Source: Halobellus captivus
GTDB lineage: Archaea; Halobacteriota; Halobacteria; Halobacteriales; Haloferacaceae
Direction: 5' to 3'
Assembly (NCBI RefSeq): GCF_003697845.1
Contig: NZ_RDQE01000010.1
Location: 62,001 to 126,000, forward strand
Length of the DNA: 64,000 nucleotides
This document shows positions 33,433 through 43,845 of the stretch, piece by piece. A program made the translations under genes and the position numbers. Positions within the stretch are counted from its first letter, which is position 1; each line of letters begins with the position of its first letter. The notes beneath the pieces are model-generated. The model saw only the letters and a list, made by a program, of their open reading frames with translations, was not told where the DNA came from and did not search any database.

Positions 33433-35154
33433 TCAGTCGTCCGCGGTCCCGACCGATCGCCCGACGACGCCGTCGTCGTATCCGGGAACCGTTCCGTCGT
33501 CGTTCCATCCACGGATCTCGTAGTACTCCGAGAGGCCCTCGTCGAAGCCCTCGATCTGGTCGGTGTACGGAACCGTGTCGTCGCCGCGGTCGAAGCCGCG
33601 GGCGTTGTTGAACGCGCGCTCCATCTCGACGACCCGACCGCCGGTGTCGACCAGTTCCTCGTAGTCGGCGTCGAGGAGCGCCGCGAGTCGCTCGTCGGTG
33701 ACGACGCCGCGGGAGAACTTACAGATGACCGCGGAGTCGAGGATCGCGTTGCGGTTCTCCTTCTCGACGATCTTCGGGGGCTTCCCGTCCAGTCCGCTCG
33801 GCTCGAAGGCGTCCTCCTTGCTCACGAGCGGGTATTCGTACGGATAGAACTCGGCGTACATGTGGTCGGCCCCGCGGTTCGAGGTCGCGAACGCGAGCCC
33901 CTGACCGTTGAGGGATCGGCCGTCGTGTGCGGAGAAGGTCATTCCCTTCACCGTCCAGTCCTCCGCGCCGAACTCCCCGTGTGCCCGGTGGATCCCCTCC
34001 GCGAGCTTGTCGCCGACGCCCTCGCGGTAGGCGATCTGCTCGACCACGGAGCGGGCGAGCTCGGCGTTGCCGAACTCGTCCTCGCTCTCGAGGAACATCG
34101 AGACCACGTTCCCACAGGAGATGGTGTCCATGCCGAGCTCGTCACACAGCTGGTTGGCCGCCATGACGTCCACCATCTCGTCGACGCCGGCGTTGCTGCC
34201 GAACGCCATCACCGTCTCGAACTCCGGACCCTCCGTCTCGATGCCGCGCTCCTCGTCGCGGGTCGGGAGCTTGCACGCGAACGCGCAGTTCGAGCAGGTC
34301 CCCTTCTTGTACTTCTTCTCCTCGACGCGGTCGCCGGAGATGCCCTCGACGCCCTCGAAGGACTGCTCGGAGAAGTAGTAGGTCGGAAGCGCCTCCATCG
34401 CGTTCGAGAGCTCGGTCACGCTCGTGGTCCCCTGTCGTTTCATGATCGAGTCCGAGGTCGCCGCCTCCCGGTGGACCTCACCGGCCTCGCCGGGCCAGTC
34501 GAGGTCGACCTCGGCGTCGGCGTCGCCGTCGAACGTGAGCGCCTTCACGCCCTTCGCGCCGAGGACGGACCCCAGTCCGCCCCGACCGAACGCGCGCGTC
34601 TCGGAGGTCATGATCGACGCGAAGCGGACCGCGTTCTCGCCGGCCGGCCCGATACACGCCAGGTGTTCGGGTTCCAGTCCGTGTTCCGACTCGACGTACT
34701 CCGAGACTGCCGGCACCTCCGCCTGATCGAGCTCCGGGACCTCCTCGAACTCGACGGTCGGGGTGCCGTCCTCGTCGGCCTCGCGGACGTGTATCGCGAG
34801 CAGCTCGTCGCTCGCGCCGACGAGTTCGACGGCGGCGTAACCCGCCCCGGTGAAGTTCCGCGAGAGGAACCCGCCCGCGTTCGAGGAGAACATCCCGTTC
34901 GTGAGCGGCGAGACGCTCGTCGCCGCCATGCGTCCCGTGTACGAGGTCGTGGAGTACTGCATCGGCCCCGTCGAGAAGTAGATCCGGTTCTCCGGACCCA
35001 GCGGGTCCGCGTCGAACGGGATCCGCTCGTAGGCGAGCCGCGTGTTGAGCCCGCGTCCGCCGATGAATTCCGAGAGCACGTCGTCTATCGGCTCCGTCGT
35101 GACCGTCCTGTCCGTCAGGTCGATCGAGAGGAGTTCGCCTTGGGCGTGTTTCAT
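33433..35154 (-). CDS. Aldehyde ferredoxin oxidoreductase family (tungsten pterin enzyme)
   Basis: The 573-residue protein begins with the AOR N-terminal domain (L-S-I-D-L-T, G-G-R-G-L-N). The [4Fe-4S] ligands are C287, C290 and C294, with C478 as the fourth. An A-F-G-R-G-G-L-G-S-V-L-G-A-K segment near 188-201 binds the tungstopterin. It oxidises an aldehyde to an acid and reduces ferredoxin. Haloarchaea have several paralogues, mostly of unknown substrate. It stands alone. Confidence 0.9.
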   Translation of the reverse strand: MKHAQGELLSIDLTDRTVTTEPIDDVLSEFIGGRGLNTRLAYERIPFDADPLGPENRIYFSTGPMQYSTTSYTGRMAATSVSPLTNGMFSSNAGGFLSRNFTGAGYAAVELVGASDELLAIHVREADEDGTPTVEFEEVPELDQAEVPAVSEYVESEHGLEPEHLACIGPAGENAVRFASIMTSETRAFGRGGLGSVLGAKGVKALTFDGDADAEVDLDWPGEAGEVHREAATSDSIMKRQGTTSVTELSNAMEALPTYYFSEQSFEGVEGISGDRVEEKKYKKGTCSNCAFACKLPTRDEERGIETEGPEFETVMAFGSNAGVDEMVDVMAANQLCDELGMDTISCGNVVSMFLESEDEFGNAELARSVVEQIAYREGVGDKLAEGIHRAHGEFGAEDWTVKGMTFSAHDGRSLNGQGLAFATSNRGADHMYAEFYPYEYPLVSKEDAFEPSGLDGKPPKIVEKENRNAILDSAVICKFSRGVVTDERLAALLDADYEELVDTGGRVVEMERAFNNARGFDRGDDTVPYTDQIEGFDEGLSEYYEIRGWNDDGTVPGYDDGVVGRSVGTADD

Positions 35155-35314
35155 ACCGATCCCTACGACGGCCAGGCGATAAAAGTTCAGGTGGCTCGCG
35201 TCCTCGCGGATCGATCCCGGGACGCGAAGCCGAAACCTGCGAGAGACGACCCCCGATGGGACGGTGCCGACCGTCGGCGTTCGTCGGCCGACCGTCGGCG
35301 TCCGTCGGCCGATC

Positions 35315-35974
35315 TCAGCGTCTCTTGCCCGTCGTCAGCTCCTCGACGGCCCTGTCGCGCCGCTCCTCGCTCTCGCGTATCTCCGCGACGAACTCGTCGA
35401 CGCGCGCTTTGATCCCGTCGCGAACGTCGTCGGGCGCGAACTCGTCGGACATCGACAGCAGCCGAACGAACGCCCGAAGCTCCTCGTCGGTTATCCGTTC
35501 GAACTCGTCGGCTTCGATCTTCGCTATCACCTCGTCGACGTCGATCTGGCCGACGGGATCGACGTTGAACTCGACCCGGACCATCCGGTAGTCCGACCCC
35601 GCGAGCCGCTGTTCGGACTTGGCGACGCCCTCCGAGAGCATGTCCTTGAACGGGGTGACGTATCCCATCGTCCCCAGATGGAGGAACGCGAGCATGTCGG
35701 TTATCCCTCGCGTGTACGCCTCGCGGTCCTCGTCGTCGGGGTCGAAGACGGTCTTTCGGTCGCGGTCCTCCAGACACTCGTACAGGATGCTGAAATCGAG
35801 GACCGCGTTGCGAACCCGCCGGCGGATCCGGTTGCGCTTCTGTTTCCGGGAGTGTTCGGTGTAGTCGGTCTTGCGACCGAGGAGGAAATCGCGGTCCGAG
35901 GGGGTCAAGATCCCGCGAGGTCGGTCGGCGTCCGCCGCCGTTTCGAGCGACGGGGGAAGCTCGTCTTCGGACAT
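35315..35974 (-). CDS. Conserved haloarchaeal protein, unknown function
   Basis: The 219-residue mainly helical protein is acidic overall but has a very basic segment (S-R-K-Q-K-R-N-R-I-R-R-R-V-R) near residue 42-55, possibly for nucleic-acid binding. No metal ligand or catalytic motif is seen. There are no membrane helices. I do not recognise a named family. It stands alone with spacers of 160 and 75 bases on its two sides. The reading frame has good haloarchaeal codon use throughout. Confidence 0.65.
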   Translation of the reverse strand: MSEDELPPSLETAADADRPRGILTPSDRDFLLGRKTDYTEHSRKQKRNRIRRRVRNAVLDFSILYECLEDRDRKTVFDPDDEDREAYTRGITDMLAFLHLGTMGYVTPFKDMLSEGVAKSEQRLAGSDYRMVRVEFNVDPVGQIDVDEVIAKIEADEFERITDEELRAFVRLLSMSDEFAPDDVRDGIKARVDEFVAEIRESEERRDRAVEELTTGKRR

Positions 35975-36049
35975 ACCCGAAAACCGGGGTCTCAGCGGAT
36001 TAATGGTTGTGGTCGGGGAAGTCGTCCGTCCCTCGCGGCTCGACGGTCG

Positions 36050-37330
36050 CTACGGCCGATCGGTACCCAGCGTCGAGACCACCTCGGTCAGGAGCTCGAC
36101 CCCGACGTCGAGCGCCCGCTCGTCGAGGTCGAACGTCGGCGTGTGGTGGCTGGTCGGGTGGTCCGCGCCGACGATGAGGTACAGCGCCCGCCCGCCGTTC
36201 CGGTGGACGCGGTCCATGAGGAACGTCGCGTCCTCGCTCGCCTCCAGCGGAGCCTCGGGGATCACCTCGTCGATGGACGGCACCGTCCGAGCCACGCTTT
36301 CGACGAGTTCCGCGAGCGTCGGGTCGCCGTCGACCCGGATCGACTCGCTGATCCGGCGGATCACCACGTCACACTCGTGAAGCTCCGCGGCCGCGTACAA
36401 CACCCGTTCGAGTTCGGTCCGCATGTACTCCATCAGCGCGGTGGTCTCGCCGCGGACCTCGCCGTCGAGGGTGATCTCCTCCGCTATCACGTTGCTCGCG
36501 CTCCCGCCCTCGACGCGGCCGAAGTTCACCCGGGTGAGCCCGTCGCCGTGGCGGGCGATCCCGTAGGCGTTCTGGACCGCCGTCGTCATCGCCTGCATCG
36601 CGTTCGTCCCGCCGCTCGGCTCCTTGCCGGCGTGCGCGCTCGCCCCCTCGAAGGTCGCGTTGATGTGTGCCATCGCGAGCGGCCGGGTCGCGTTCGCGAC
36701 GACTGTTCCCGTCGGCCGTCCGAGTCCGAGGTGGAACGCGAGCAGTTCGTCGACGTCGTCGACGTACCCGCCCTCGGCCAGGGGCTTTCCCCCGCCGGCG
36801 ATCTCCTCGGCCGGCTGGAAGAGGACCCTGAACGTGCCCCGAAAGTCGCTCTCCTTCACCGCCTCGAGCGTTCCGAGCGCGATCGTGGCGTGTGCGTCGT
36901 GACCGCAGGCGTGCATGTACCCCTCGTGTTCCGAGCGGAACCCCTCGTCCGCCGGTCGGTGCCCCGCCGCGTCCGACTCCGGGATCGAGACCCCGTCCAT
37001 GTCGACCCGCAGCCCGACCGTCGGTCCCTCGCCGTTCCGGACGGTCGCGACGGCACCCGTGTGGCCTCCGTCGAGACGCTCGAGCAGGGCGGGATCGACG
37101 CCCGCCTCGGCCGCGCGGTCGCGCCACTCGGTGAGCGTCTCCTCCGGCGGGACGGCCATCCGATGGTCCGAGGAGAGTGCCTCCCGCCCGATCGCCAGTT
37201 CGTCGACGCCGATCCGCTCGAGTTCCTCGACGATCCGGGCGGTCGTGCGGAACTCACACCAGCCGGGCTCCGGATGTCTGTGGAACGCCCGACGGATCGA
37301 CGAGAGCCTGTTCCGCACGTCGTGTGACAT
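36050..37330 (-). CDS. M20-family amidohydrolase
   Basis: The 426-residue protein has the M20D metal site: Y-M-H-A-C-G-H-D-A-H near residue 138-147, F-Q-P-A-E-E near 172 and a closing H-H-T-P near residue 397. The lid domain lies between (about 200-310). The family hydrolyses N-acyl amino acids, indole conjugates or folate fragments (AbgB-like). An insert near residue 50-80 (D-H-R-M-A-V-P-P-E-E) is longer than in IAA-type enzymes, as in AbgA/AbgB. The substrate is not resolved. Confidence 0.86.
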   Translation of the reverse strand: MSHDVRNRLSSIRRAFHRHPEPGWCEFRTTARIVEELERIGVDELAIGREALSSDHRMAVPPEETLTEWRDRAAEAGVDPALLERLDGGHTGAVATVRNGEGPTVGLRVDMDGVSIPESDAAGHRPADEGFRSEHEGYMHACGHDAHATIALGTLEAVKESDFRGTFRVLFQPAEEIAGGGKPLAEGGYVDDVDELLAFHLGLGRPTGTVVANATRPLAMAHINATFEGASAHAGKEPSGGTNAMQAMTTAVQNAYGIARHGDGLTRVNFGRVEGGSASNVIAEEITLDGEVRGETTALMEYMRTELERVLYAAAELHECDVVIRRISESIRVDGDPTLAELVESVARTVPSIDEVIPEAPLEASEDATFLMDRVHRNGGRALYLIVGADHPTSHHTPTFDLDERALDVGVELLTEVVSTLGTDRP

Positions 37331-37430
37331 CGTTTCACGGGCGATATGCCGCGGACGTAGTTAAGTGATTCTTAAGTGGTTCAGTCGACGGCCGCGGTTC
37401 GGCCGATCGAAACCGTTCGCCCGGAGTGGG

Positions 37431-37496
37431 GATCGGATGGTCGGAGATCGGATGGTCGGAGATCGGATGGTCGGGGATCGGGTGGTCGGAGATCGG
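37431..37496. repeat. Tandem 15-base repeat, 4.4 copies
   Basis: The unit gatcggatggtcgga recurs at 37431, 37446, 37461 and 37476 with one mismatch in each of the last two full copies, followed by a partial copy to 37496. It lies in the spacer between the M20 gene start and the aminotransferase 3' end. Confidence 0.9.
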
Positions 37497-37516
37497 TCCT
37501 CGCCGACGGTCCGAGT

Positions 37517-38947
37517 CTATCGCGACGCGGCCGCCTCGGCCGTGACGTGGTCGATCGCCTCCTCGATCACGTCGAGGGCGGCGTCGGCCAAGTCACGGGT
37601 CAACACGAGCGGCGGCAGGAGCCGGAGGACGTTGCCGTGGCGGCCGGCCGTCCAGACGAGGACGCCGTGCTCGAAGCAGTACTGCTGGATCGCCTCGACC
37701 GCGTCGCCGTCGGGGTCACCGTTCCCGTCGACGAACTCCGCACCGATGAACAGCCCGCGGCCGCGGACCTCGCCCAGGCGGTCGTTCTCCTCGCCCGCGG
37801 CCCGGAGCCGACCGCGGACGTGCTCGCCGAGATCGCGGGCGTGCGCCAGCAGGTCGTGTTCCTGGACGTACTCGATCGCACGGCTCCCGGCGCGCATCGC
37901 GACGACGTGGCCGCGGTAGGTGCCGGCGTGGCCGCCCGCGTCCCACGTGTCGAGGTCCTCGTGGTAGATCGTCGCCGACAGCGGGAAGCCGACGCCGCCG
38001 AGCGCCTTCGCGGTCGTCATGATGTCGGGCGTGACGCCGTGCCACTCGCTCGCCCACCACTGGCCCGAGCGACCCATCCCGCTCTGGATCTCGTCGAACA
38101 TCAGCGGAACGTCGTTCTCGGTGGCGATCTCGCGGAGCCCCTTCAAAAAGCCCTCGGGCGGGACGATGACGCCGCCCTCGCCCTGGATCGGCTCGACGAA
38201 GATGCCGGCGGGGTTCGCGAGCCCGCCGTAGGGGTCCTCGATGATCTCCTCGACCTCCTTGAGCGCGCGGGCACACGAGAAGGACTGGCAGCACTCGCCG
38301 TCGTCGACCGGACAGACCGAGGCGGCGTCGCCCGACTCGTCGCGGTCGATGAACGGCGAGGGGTACTTCGCGTGCACCACGTCGGGCAGGAGCGGAGTGT
38401 AGTCGTCCTTGAACCCCTTGTTCGAGGTGAGCGCCATCGCGCCGGAGGTCGCGCCGTGGTAGCTCCCGCGGAAGGCGATCAGGCCGTCGCCGCCGGTGTT
38501 GTACTTCGCGAGCTTGATCGCGGCCTCGACCGCGTCGCTGCCGGTCGGGCCGCCGAAGACGACCCGGTTCTCGCCGCGAAGCCCGGGCGGCGCGATCTCG
38601 TCGAGCTTCTCGATGAGGTCGAGCCGCGCCTCGGTCGGGAAGTCGACCGTGTGGACGAGCTTCTCGGTCTGATCTCGGACGGCCTCCAGTACGTACGGGT
38701 TCGAGTGACCGACGTTCAACACGCCGATGCCGGCGAACATGTCGATGTAGGTGTTGCCGTCGGCGTCGCGGATCGTCGCCCCCTTCCCCGACTCGAACGC
38801 GACGGGAATGTCCTCGGGGTACGCGACCGCGCTGCTGTCGATGCGCTCCTGTTTCTCGAGCAGTTCCCGGCTCTTCGGGCCCGGAACCGAGTCGACGTTC
38901 GGTGCGTCGTCGAAGTGGATCTCCTCGATCGGTGGTCCTGCCGTCAT
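37517..38947 (-). CDS. Class III (GABA/ornithine-type) aminotransferase
   Basis: The 476-residue PLP enzyme has [11 protein letters not shown] near residue 128, F-R-G-S-Y-H-G near 158, [12 protein letters not shown] near 285 and the PLP lysine in M-T-T-A-K-A-L-G-G near 315. It transfers an amino group from an omega-amine, for example 4-aminobutyrate, ornithine or diaminobutyrate, to an oxoacid. A Cys-containing insert ([10 protein letters not shown], about 217) is unusual for the family. It starts at the ATG at 38947. Confidence 0.88.
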   Translation of the reverse strand: MTAGPPIEEIHFDDAPNVDSVPGPKSRELLEKQERIDSSAVAYPEDIPVAFESGKGATIRDADGNTYIDMFAGIGVLNVGHSNPYVLEAVRDQTEKLVHTVDFPTEARLDLIEKLDEIAPPGLRGENRVVFGGPTGSDAVEAAIKLAKYNTGGDGLIAFRGSYHGATSGAMALTSNKGFKDDYTPLLPDVVHAKYPSPFIDRDESGDAASVCPVDDGECCQSFSCARALKEVEEIIEDPYGGLANPAGIFVEPIQGEGGVIVPPEGFLKGLREIATENDVPLMFDEIQSGMGRSGQWWASEWHGVTPDIMTTAKALGGVGFPLSATIYHEDLDTWDAGGHAGTYRGHVVAMRAGSRAIEYVQEHDLLAHARDLGEHVRGRLRAAGEENDRLGEVRGRGLFIGAEFVDGNGDPDGDAVEAIQQYCFEHGVLVWTAGRHGNVLRLLPPLVLTRDLADAALDVIEEAIDHVTAEAAASR

Positions 38948-39026
38948 ACGTCCATCCACGGGGGTGGTCGTTATATAGGTTATCCACGGATACGGGAACC
39001 GAGATATACGAAAATCGATATCGGGG

Positions 39027-40325
39027 TTATCGTCCGTCCCGTCGTTCGGGTCGACGGTCGAAGACGTCGAGGATCCGGTCCACATCGTCGTCGGAGAGTC
39101 GCGGGAGCCGAACCTCGCGGTCCCGCAGCTCGAGGACGACCGTCGCGGTGTCGAACCGATCGTCGAGGCGGTCGTGCTCGACGCGTATACCTTCCTCATC
39201 CCAGGATTCGATCCGCCACAGGGCCGTCCCGCATACCCGGTCGTATCCGACGAGGGCATCCTCGCCGACGTGAGCGTCATCGCCGCCGGCGACGCGGTAT
39301 TCGACCGCGCCGTACCGGATCAGCGAGTCGACCGCGACCGCGACGAACGGGACCGCGGCGGCGACGGCGACGAGACCGGCGACCATTCCCCACGCCCGCC
39401 CGAGTGCGAAGAGGAACCCCACGAGGAGACAGATGGCCGAGAGGTACCACGGCCCGGGATGCGCGACGGGCGAGATCCGCTCGCCGAACAACCGGCCGGC
39501 GGGTGACGGACGGATCCGGCGGCCCGAGTCGGCGAGGTCGTCCTCGATCGGATCGCGGACGGGCGGTTCACGCGACCAGCCGAAGTGTCCCCCGGAGGAC
39601 TCGTCCATCGCGGCGAGGCGGTCGCCGTACAGTCCCGCGAGGTCGAACGCGAACTTGACGCACACCGCGCCGACGAGGACCGGCACGCCGAACGCGACCG
39701 GATCCGCCGCCTCCGTCGCGGTCGCGTCGCCGTCGACGCCGATCGCCTCCGCGACGACCGTCACCGTGAGGATCCCGCCGACGAGCACCGTCGCGAGCCG
39801 GAAGAACACCCCCGAAACCGCCGTTCCCGCGCTCTCCTCGCGGTAGCCGCCGCGGTGGAAGTAGTCGACGGCGGTCGTTCCGACCTCCGAGAGAAGTACG
39901 ACGAGGACCGCGAGCGCGACCGTCTCGAGCGCGTCTGACGAGAGCGAGTCGGCCCCGACGAATCCCAGGAGGACGCCGCCGAGGACGACCCACGCCGCCG
40001 CGAGGATCGGCGCGATGACGACGAGCGACAGGACGGAGGAGAGGTGGATCCGGACGCCCGTCCGAGGGATCGGAAGCGCGAGGGGTTTCGACGCCAGCGC
40101 GCCGAACACCAACGCATTCCCGTCGAGATCGCTCGGCCGACCGGCGAAGAGTCCGCGGACGACGGCGAAGAGCGCGGCGATCCCGAGTTCGAACCAGTAG
40201 AGCGTCACGAGCGCCGCGGCGTTCCAGCCGAGCGCGACGACGCCGACGAGCGGCAGGAGGTTCGCGATCGCGACGGCGACCGTCTCGGACCGGGTCGAGT
40301 TCGACGGGAGAGGGAGGGCGGGCAC
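39027..40325 (-). CDS. DUF6498-like polytopic membrane protein
   Basis: The 432-residue protein has about nine hydrophobic helices: two near the start (about 14-57), several at 95-150 and 172-195, and a later set at about 295-335. The soluble C-terminal tail of about 100 residues is acidic and ends R-R-P-E-R-R-D-G-R. The W-F-E-L-G-I motif in the second helix is characteristic of the family. The function is unknown. It is alone, with an AT-rich spacer upstream. Confidence 0.73.
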   Translation of the reverse strand: MPALPLPSNSTRSETVAVAIANLLPLVGVVALGWNAAALVTLYWFELGIAALFAVVRGLFAGRPSDLDGNALVFGALASKPLALPIPRTGVRIHLSSVLSLVVIAPILAAAWVVLGGVLLGFVGADSLSSDALETVALAVLVVLLSEVGTTAVDYFHRGGYREESAGTAVSGVFFRLATVLVGGILTVTVVAEAIGVDGDATATEAADPVAFGVPVLVGAVCVKFAFDLAGLYGDRLAAMDESSGGHFGWSREPPVRDPIEDDLADSGRRIRPSPAGRLFGERISPVAHPGPWYLSAICLLVGFLFALGRAWGMVAGLVAVAAAVPFVAVAVDSLIRYGAVEYRVAGGDDAHVGEDALVGYDRVCGTALWRIESWDEEGIRVEHDRLDDRFDTATVVLELRDREVRLPRLSDDDVDRILDVFDRRPERRDGR

Positions 40326-40902
40326 GTCGGAGGATCGAACGTGCGATCCATAACTCCGACGGCCGCGGACACGTTCGCTTGCGGAGCGACGGTGGCCGCG
40401 GACGACTTAGCGTGGTCGGGGCTACCCTCCACGCCGAAGTACTATAAGAAAAATGAATAATAGTAGAATTCATAATAAAAAACACACTTCTGGCGGGGAC
40501 AGAACGGTACCCGTTCGTTCCGATACGACGCTCGATCCCGTCCGACGATGTCGCCGAACGGGCGACTGATGACATCGAACGCTAGAGTAGTCTCAATACC
40601 CACTAATACGGCATCTGTTCCGTTTTTGGAGGTGGGACGGGAACGCTCGCTACCGACCACGTCCCGAGTCATTCACGAGGGCTCGTCCGCTCGATTTTCG
40701 ACGAAATAGCGGCGTTTCAGGCGCTCTAGATGGAATACCGGTCGGATGTCGGCTCCGTCCACGGTTCCATCGTGATCGGGTTGAAGCGTGGTCGCGTTTC
40801 TCGATGGATCGGATGCGAAGAGTGGTTTCGGTCGGCTAACAGTACGAATAGAACACAAAATATATATCTTATATATCTGATCGGCGACGGTCGTCGTGGC
40901 GC
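40326..40902. other. AT-rich intergenic region (577 bases)
   Basis: No supportable gene is present. There are AT-rich stretches at about 40440-40485 and a run of TATA-like sequence at 40855-40880. The latter lies just after the stop of the aldehyde dehydrogenase gene and could act as its terminator. It marks the edge of the catabolic island. Confidence 0.6.
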
Positions 40903-42351
40903 TCAGTAGTTGTCGTACACGGTCCGCTCGATCGTGTAGAACTCGAGGCCCTCGTCGCCCTGCTCGCGCCACGTCTCCGAGGAGGACCGTTTGACGCCGC
41001 CGAACGGGACGTGGAGTTCGACGCCGGTCGTCTTCTCGTTTATCTTCACGACGCCGGCCTCGATCTCGTCGACGAACCGATTGGCCTCGGTGTGGTCGTC
41101 GGTGACCACGCTGGCGGAGAGGCCGTAGTCGACCCCGTTCGCAACGTCGATCGCCTCCTCGAAATCCGTCACCTCGATGACCGCGATCACCGGACCGAAC
41201 ACCTCCTCCTGGGCGATCCGCATGTCGGAGGAGACGTCGGTGAAGACGGTCGGTTCCACGAAATGGCCGGTCTCGACCGCGTCGCCGTCGGGGACGCCTC
41301 CGCCCGCGACGAGCGTCGCGCCCTCGTCGACGGCCACGTCAACGTACTCCAGCGTGGACTCCAGCTCCGCGGCGCTGACCTGCGGGCCCATCTCGTGGTC
41401 GCCGCCCGGGCCGACGTCGATCGACTCGGCCCGGCTCACCAACTCGTCGACGAAGTCGTCCGTGACGTCCTCGTGGACGATCGCGCGCGAGCAGGCCGTA
41501 CACGACTGTCCGGTCGTGCCGAATCCGCCGCCGGCGACGATCTCGGCGGCCTCCGCGGGGTCGGCGGACGCCGTCACGACCGTCGGGTTCTTGCCGCCGA
41601 GTTCGGTCTGGACCCGCTTGCCGGCCGCCGTCGCCTGTCGGTACACCGCCTCGCCGACGCTGCTGCTGCCGGTGAAGGAAACGGCGTCCACCGCGTCGTG
41701 TTCGACGAGTTCGTCGCCGAGCACGCTCCCGGGACCGGTGACGACGTTCAACACGCCGTCGGGGAGGCCCGCCTCGTCGAGCGCCTCGGTGACGGCGAGC
41801 GCGACCCCGGGCGCGAGCGACGCCGGCTTGAGGACGGCCGCGTTGCCGGCCGCGAGGGCAGGGGCAAGCTTCCACGCCGGGATCGCGATCGGATAGTTCC
41901 ACGGCGTGATGAGCGCCGCGACGCCGACGGGCTCCTCCCGGGTGTAGAGGTTCACGTCGCGGCCGCTCGACGCCTTTCGGGTCCCGCCCAGGTCGGCCGC
42001 CTTCGAGCCGAAGTAGTGGAAGATGTCGATCGCCCTCTGTACCTCCCCGGCCGCCTCCGGACGCGCCTTCCCCTCCTCCGCGATGAGCCGGTCAGTGAGG
42101 GCCTCCTTGCGTCGGCCGAGGGTCGTCGCGGCCTCCCGGAGGATCCGCCCGCGTTCGGGGCCGGGGGTGTCCGCCCAGTCGGTCTGTGCGGCAGCGGCCG
42201 CCTCGACCGCCTCCACGGCATCCGTCACACCGGACTGCTGGTACTCGGCGACGATTTCGTCCGGCTCCGCCGGGTTTCGGACAGCGATCGTCTCGCCCGT
42301 TGACGCCGCGACCCACTCCCCATCGATGTAGTTTCGACTGGTTTCCGACAT
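40903..42351 (-). CDS. Aldehyde dehydrogenase, candidate 2-oxoglutarate semialdehyde dehydrogenase
   Basis: The 482-residue enzyme starts with the ATG at 42351. It shows P-W-N-Y-P near residue 153, F-T-G-S-S-S-V-G near 230, E-L-G-G-K-N-P near 252, the catalytic Cys in G-Q-S-C-T near 287, and E-E-V-F-G-P near 385. It belongs to the NAD(P)+-dependent ALDH superfamily. In oxidative pentose and uronate pathways a paralogue of this type oxidises 2-oxoglutarate semialdehyde to 2-oxoglutarate. The neighbours (uronate dehydrogenase-like, DapA-like and enolase-like genes) support that here; the specific substrate is inference. Confidence 0.85.
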   Translation of the reverse strand: MSETSRNYIDGEWVAASTGETIAVRNPAEPDEIVAEYQQSGVTDAVEAVEAAAAAQTDWADTPGPERGRILREAATTLGRRKEALTDRLIAEEGKARPEAAGEVQRAIDIFHYFGSKAADLGGTRKASSGRDVNLYTREEPVGVAALITPWNYPIAIPAWKLAPALAAGNAAVLKPASLAPGVALAVTEALDEAGLPDGVLNVVTGPGSVLGDELVEHDAVDAVSFTGSSSVGEAVYRQATAAGKRVQTELGGKNPTVVTASADPAEAAEIVAGGGFGTTGQSCTACSRAIVHEDVTDDFVDELVSRAESIDVGPGGDHEMGPQVSAAELESTLEYVDVAVDEGATLVAGGGVPDGDAVETGHFVEPTVFTDVSSDMRIAQEEVFGPVIAVIEVTDFEEAIDVANGVDYGLSASVVTDDHTEANRFVDEIEAGVVKINEKTTGVELHVPFGGVKRSSSETWREQGDEGLEFYTIERTVYDNY

Positions 42352-42489
42352 GGATACGAACATCTGGGCGACCCACATGGGTCTTTCGATAGTGGATCCG
42401 ACGACACGCGATCCGATATCTCGAACGGAGCCTTCGTCCCGATGGGACCGTTTTCTCGGTCAGCCCGGAAGGGCGGGTACGTCCTTCGA

Positions 42490-43329
42490 TCAGTTCGGCG
42501 GCTCCCCCCACTCTTCCCCGTTGTCCTGCGGATCGTAGCCGAGGTCATGTCGGGCGTTCTCGATGGAGAACCATCGCCGGTCGTTGTCGCTGACTCCGTT
42601 GAAGACGCCGTATTCCACATCCTCGTCCCGTAGACAACACTCCACCTGGTGGGCGAAGTCGTGCCGGGACTGCCACATCGCCTTCATCCGCCGTACCTGA
42701 CGGTCGTACTCCTCGCTGCCCCGTTCGAGCTCTCCCTCGTCGACTGCCCGCTCCGCGTCTCCGTACGGGTGGTCGTACTCGGGATGTCTCACGGAACAGA
42801 TTCGCACCATGTAACAGTGTTTCGGGTACTCGTACCGTTCGACGTATTGACGGCAGAGGGCCTCGCCGAAGACCTTGCTCGTCCCGTAGTAGGAATCGGG
42901 CCGAACGGGGTCCTCGTGAGACAGCGCTAGGTCGAAGTCCAGTTCGTACAGTTCGGGAGCGAACTCCTCCTCGTACATTCCCATGACATGGTTCGTCGAC
43001 CCGAACACGACCGAGTCGACCTCAGCTTCCCTGGCGGCTTCGAGGACGTTGTACGTTCCGACGACGTTCGGCTCGAGGATGTCGTCCCACGTCCCGTCGG
43101 TATACGGATAAGCCGCGAGGTGAATGACCGCGTCGACGTCCTCGAACGCGGGACGGATCGCCTCGAAGTCGCCCACATCGGCCACGACCGTCTCGTACTG
43201 CCCGTAGGGGTGGTCCGCATCCCGGTCCGATCTGTTCAGATAGGTGAACTCGTACTCCGGCTCGTCGTGTAGATTATCGATTATCGCCGTGCCGACACGC
43301 CCGTACGGACCGGTAACTAGCACGTCCAT
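42490..43329 (-). CDS. Uronate-dehydrogenase-like SDR (epimerase family)
   Basis: The 279-residue protein has G7-x-x-G10-x-x-G13 for NAD, S111 in G-S-T-N-H, and the catalytic Y148-x3-K152 in a R-P-D-S-Y-Y-G-T-S-K-V-F-G-E context. This is the signature of uronate dehydrogenase, which turns D-galacturonate or D-glucuronate into the aldarolactone. The haloarchaeal NAD-dependent glucose-6-phosphate dehydrogenase (Azf) is very close in sequence and cannot be excluded. The catabolic neighbours favour uronate. A TATA-like element (43353-43360 on the minus strand) is 27 bases before the ATG, so the gene has its own leaderless promoter. Confidence 0.82.
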   Translation of the reverse strand: MDVLVTGPYGRVGTAIIDNLHDEPEYEFTYLNRSDRDADHPYGQYETVVADVGDFEAIRPAFEDVDAVIHLAAYPYTDGTWDDILEPNVVGTYNVLEAAREAEVDSVVFGSTNHVMGMYEEEFAPELYELDFDLALSHEDPVRPDSYYGTSKVFGEALCRQYVERYEYPKHCYMVRICSVRHPEYDHPYGDAERAVDEGELERGSEEYDRQVRRMKAMWQSRHDFAHQVECCLRDEDVEYGVFNGVSDNDRRWFSIENARHDLGYDPQDNGEEWGEPPN

Positions 43330-43352
43330 GCTCCGAGTGGATCGGCCACCAG

Positions 43353-43360
43353 TAAATAGA
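43353..43360 (-). promoter_or_regulatory. TATA element for the uronate dehydrogenase-like gene
   Basis: On the minus strand tctattta is centred 27 bases before the ATG (43329). It fits leaderless initiation. Confidence 0.6.
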
Positions 43361-43812
43361 TTCTGGCGAGCGGCAGCGTCACGGGGCGAATGCCGTTCAG
43401 GGCTTCCGATCGGATGCCCCCGACCGTTCCCCTGCTACGAGGATCGCGGCGATCGGGGGACTCTCTCCGGATCTCGGGAGTCAATACTGACTCGCCGTTC
43501 CCGAAGGGAAAACGGCATGTCGACGACGACGGCCGTTCCGTAGACTTCCGCTCGTGCGAACCCAATCAGAAGCTTCCAGCCACTATCCATCACAGTAGTA
43601 TGAATGTAAAGCTCTACGGTAAATACCGGAAGAACGGCGTGTTCTGTGAGTCGGCGTTCGCGTACCGTACCGTTCGCAAGGCGGGAACGCGTACGGATCC
43701 CGTAGCACACGATGACGCCGGACCGGCCTCGGGCCCGCGCACTCACCCGAACGTCGAGACGGGAGTGGATCGATAAGGTCCTCGATTCGTGGTGATCGTT
43801 CCTCTGGGGCGA

Positions 43813-43820
43813 ACATATAA
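43813..43820 (+). promoter_or_regulatory. TATA element for the iclR gene
   Basis: The sequence acatataa is centred about 29 bases before the ATG at 43846, which indicates a leaderless transcript. Confidence 0.65.
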
Positions 43821-43845
43821 GTACGGATCGGCTGTTGAATAGTAT

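Larger units (their letters stand above)
43330..43845. other. Divergent promoter region of the uronate dehydrogenase-like and iclR genes
   Basis: This 516-base spacer holds no supportable gene; several short frames have poor codon use. It contains the promoter elements of the two flanking genes and could carry regulator-binding sites for the IclR protein. No clear long palindrome was seen. Confidence 0.55.

Noticed and set aside
40442-40672. 76-codon minus-strand frame in the spacer upstream of the DUF6498-like gene
   Set aside because: No recognisable domain, start context or codon bias; likely chance.
43393-43402. Shared octamer gttcaggg upstream of the SDR gene and at 45793-45800 upstream of the DapA-family gene as an IclR site
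   Set aside because: The distance to the TATA differs (about 35 against 7 bases), it is not palindromic and it is absent from the other promoters of the island.
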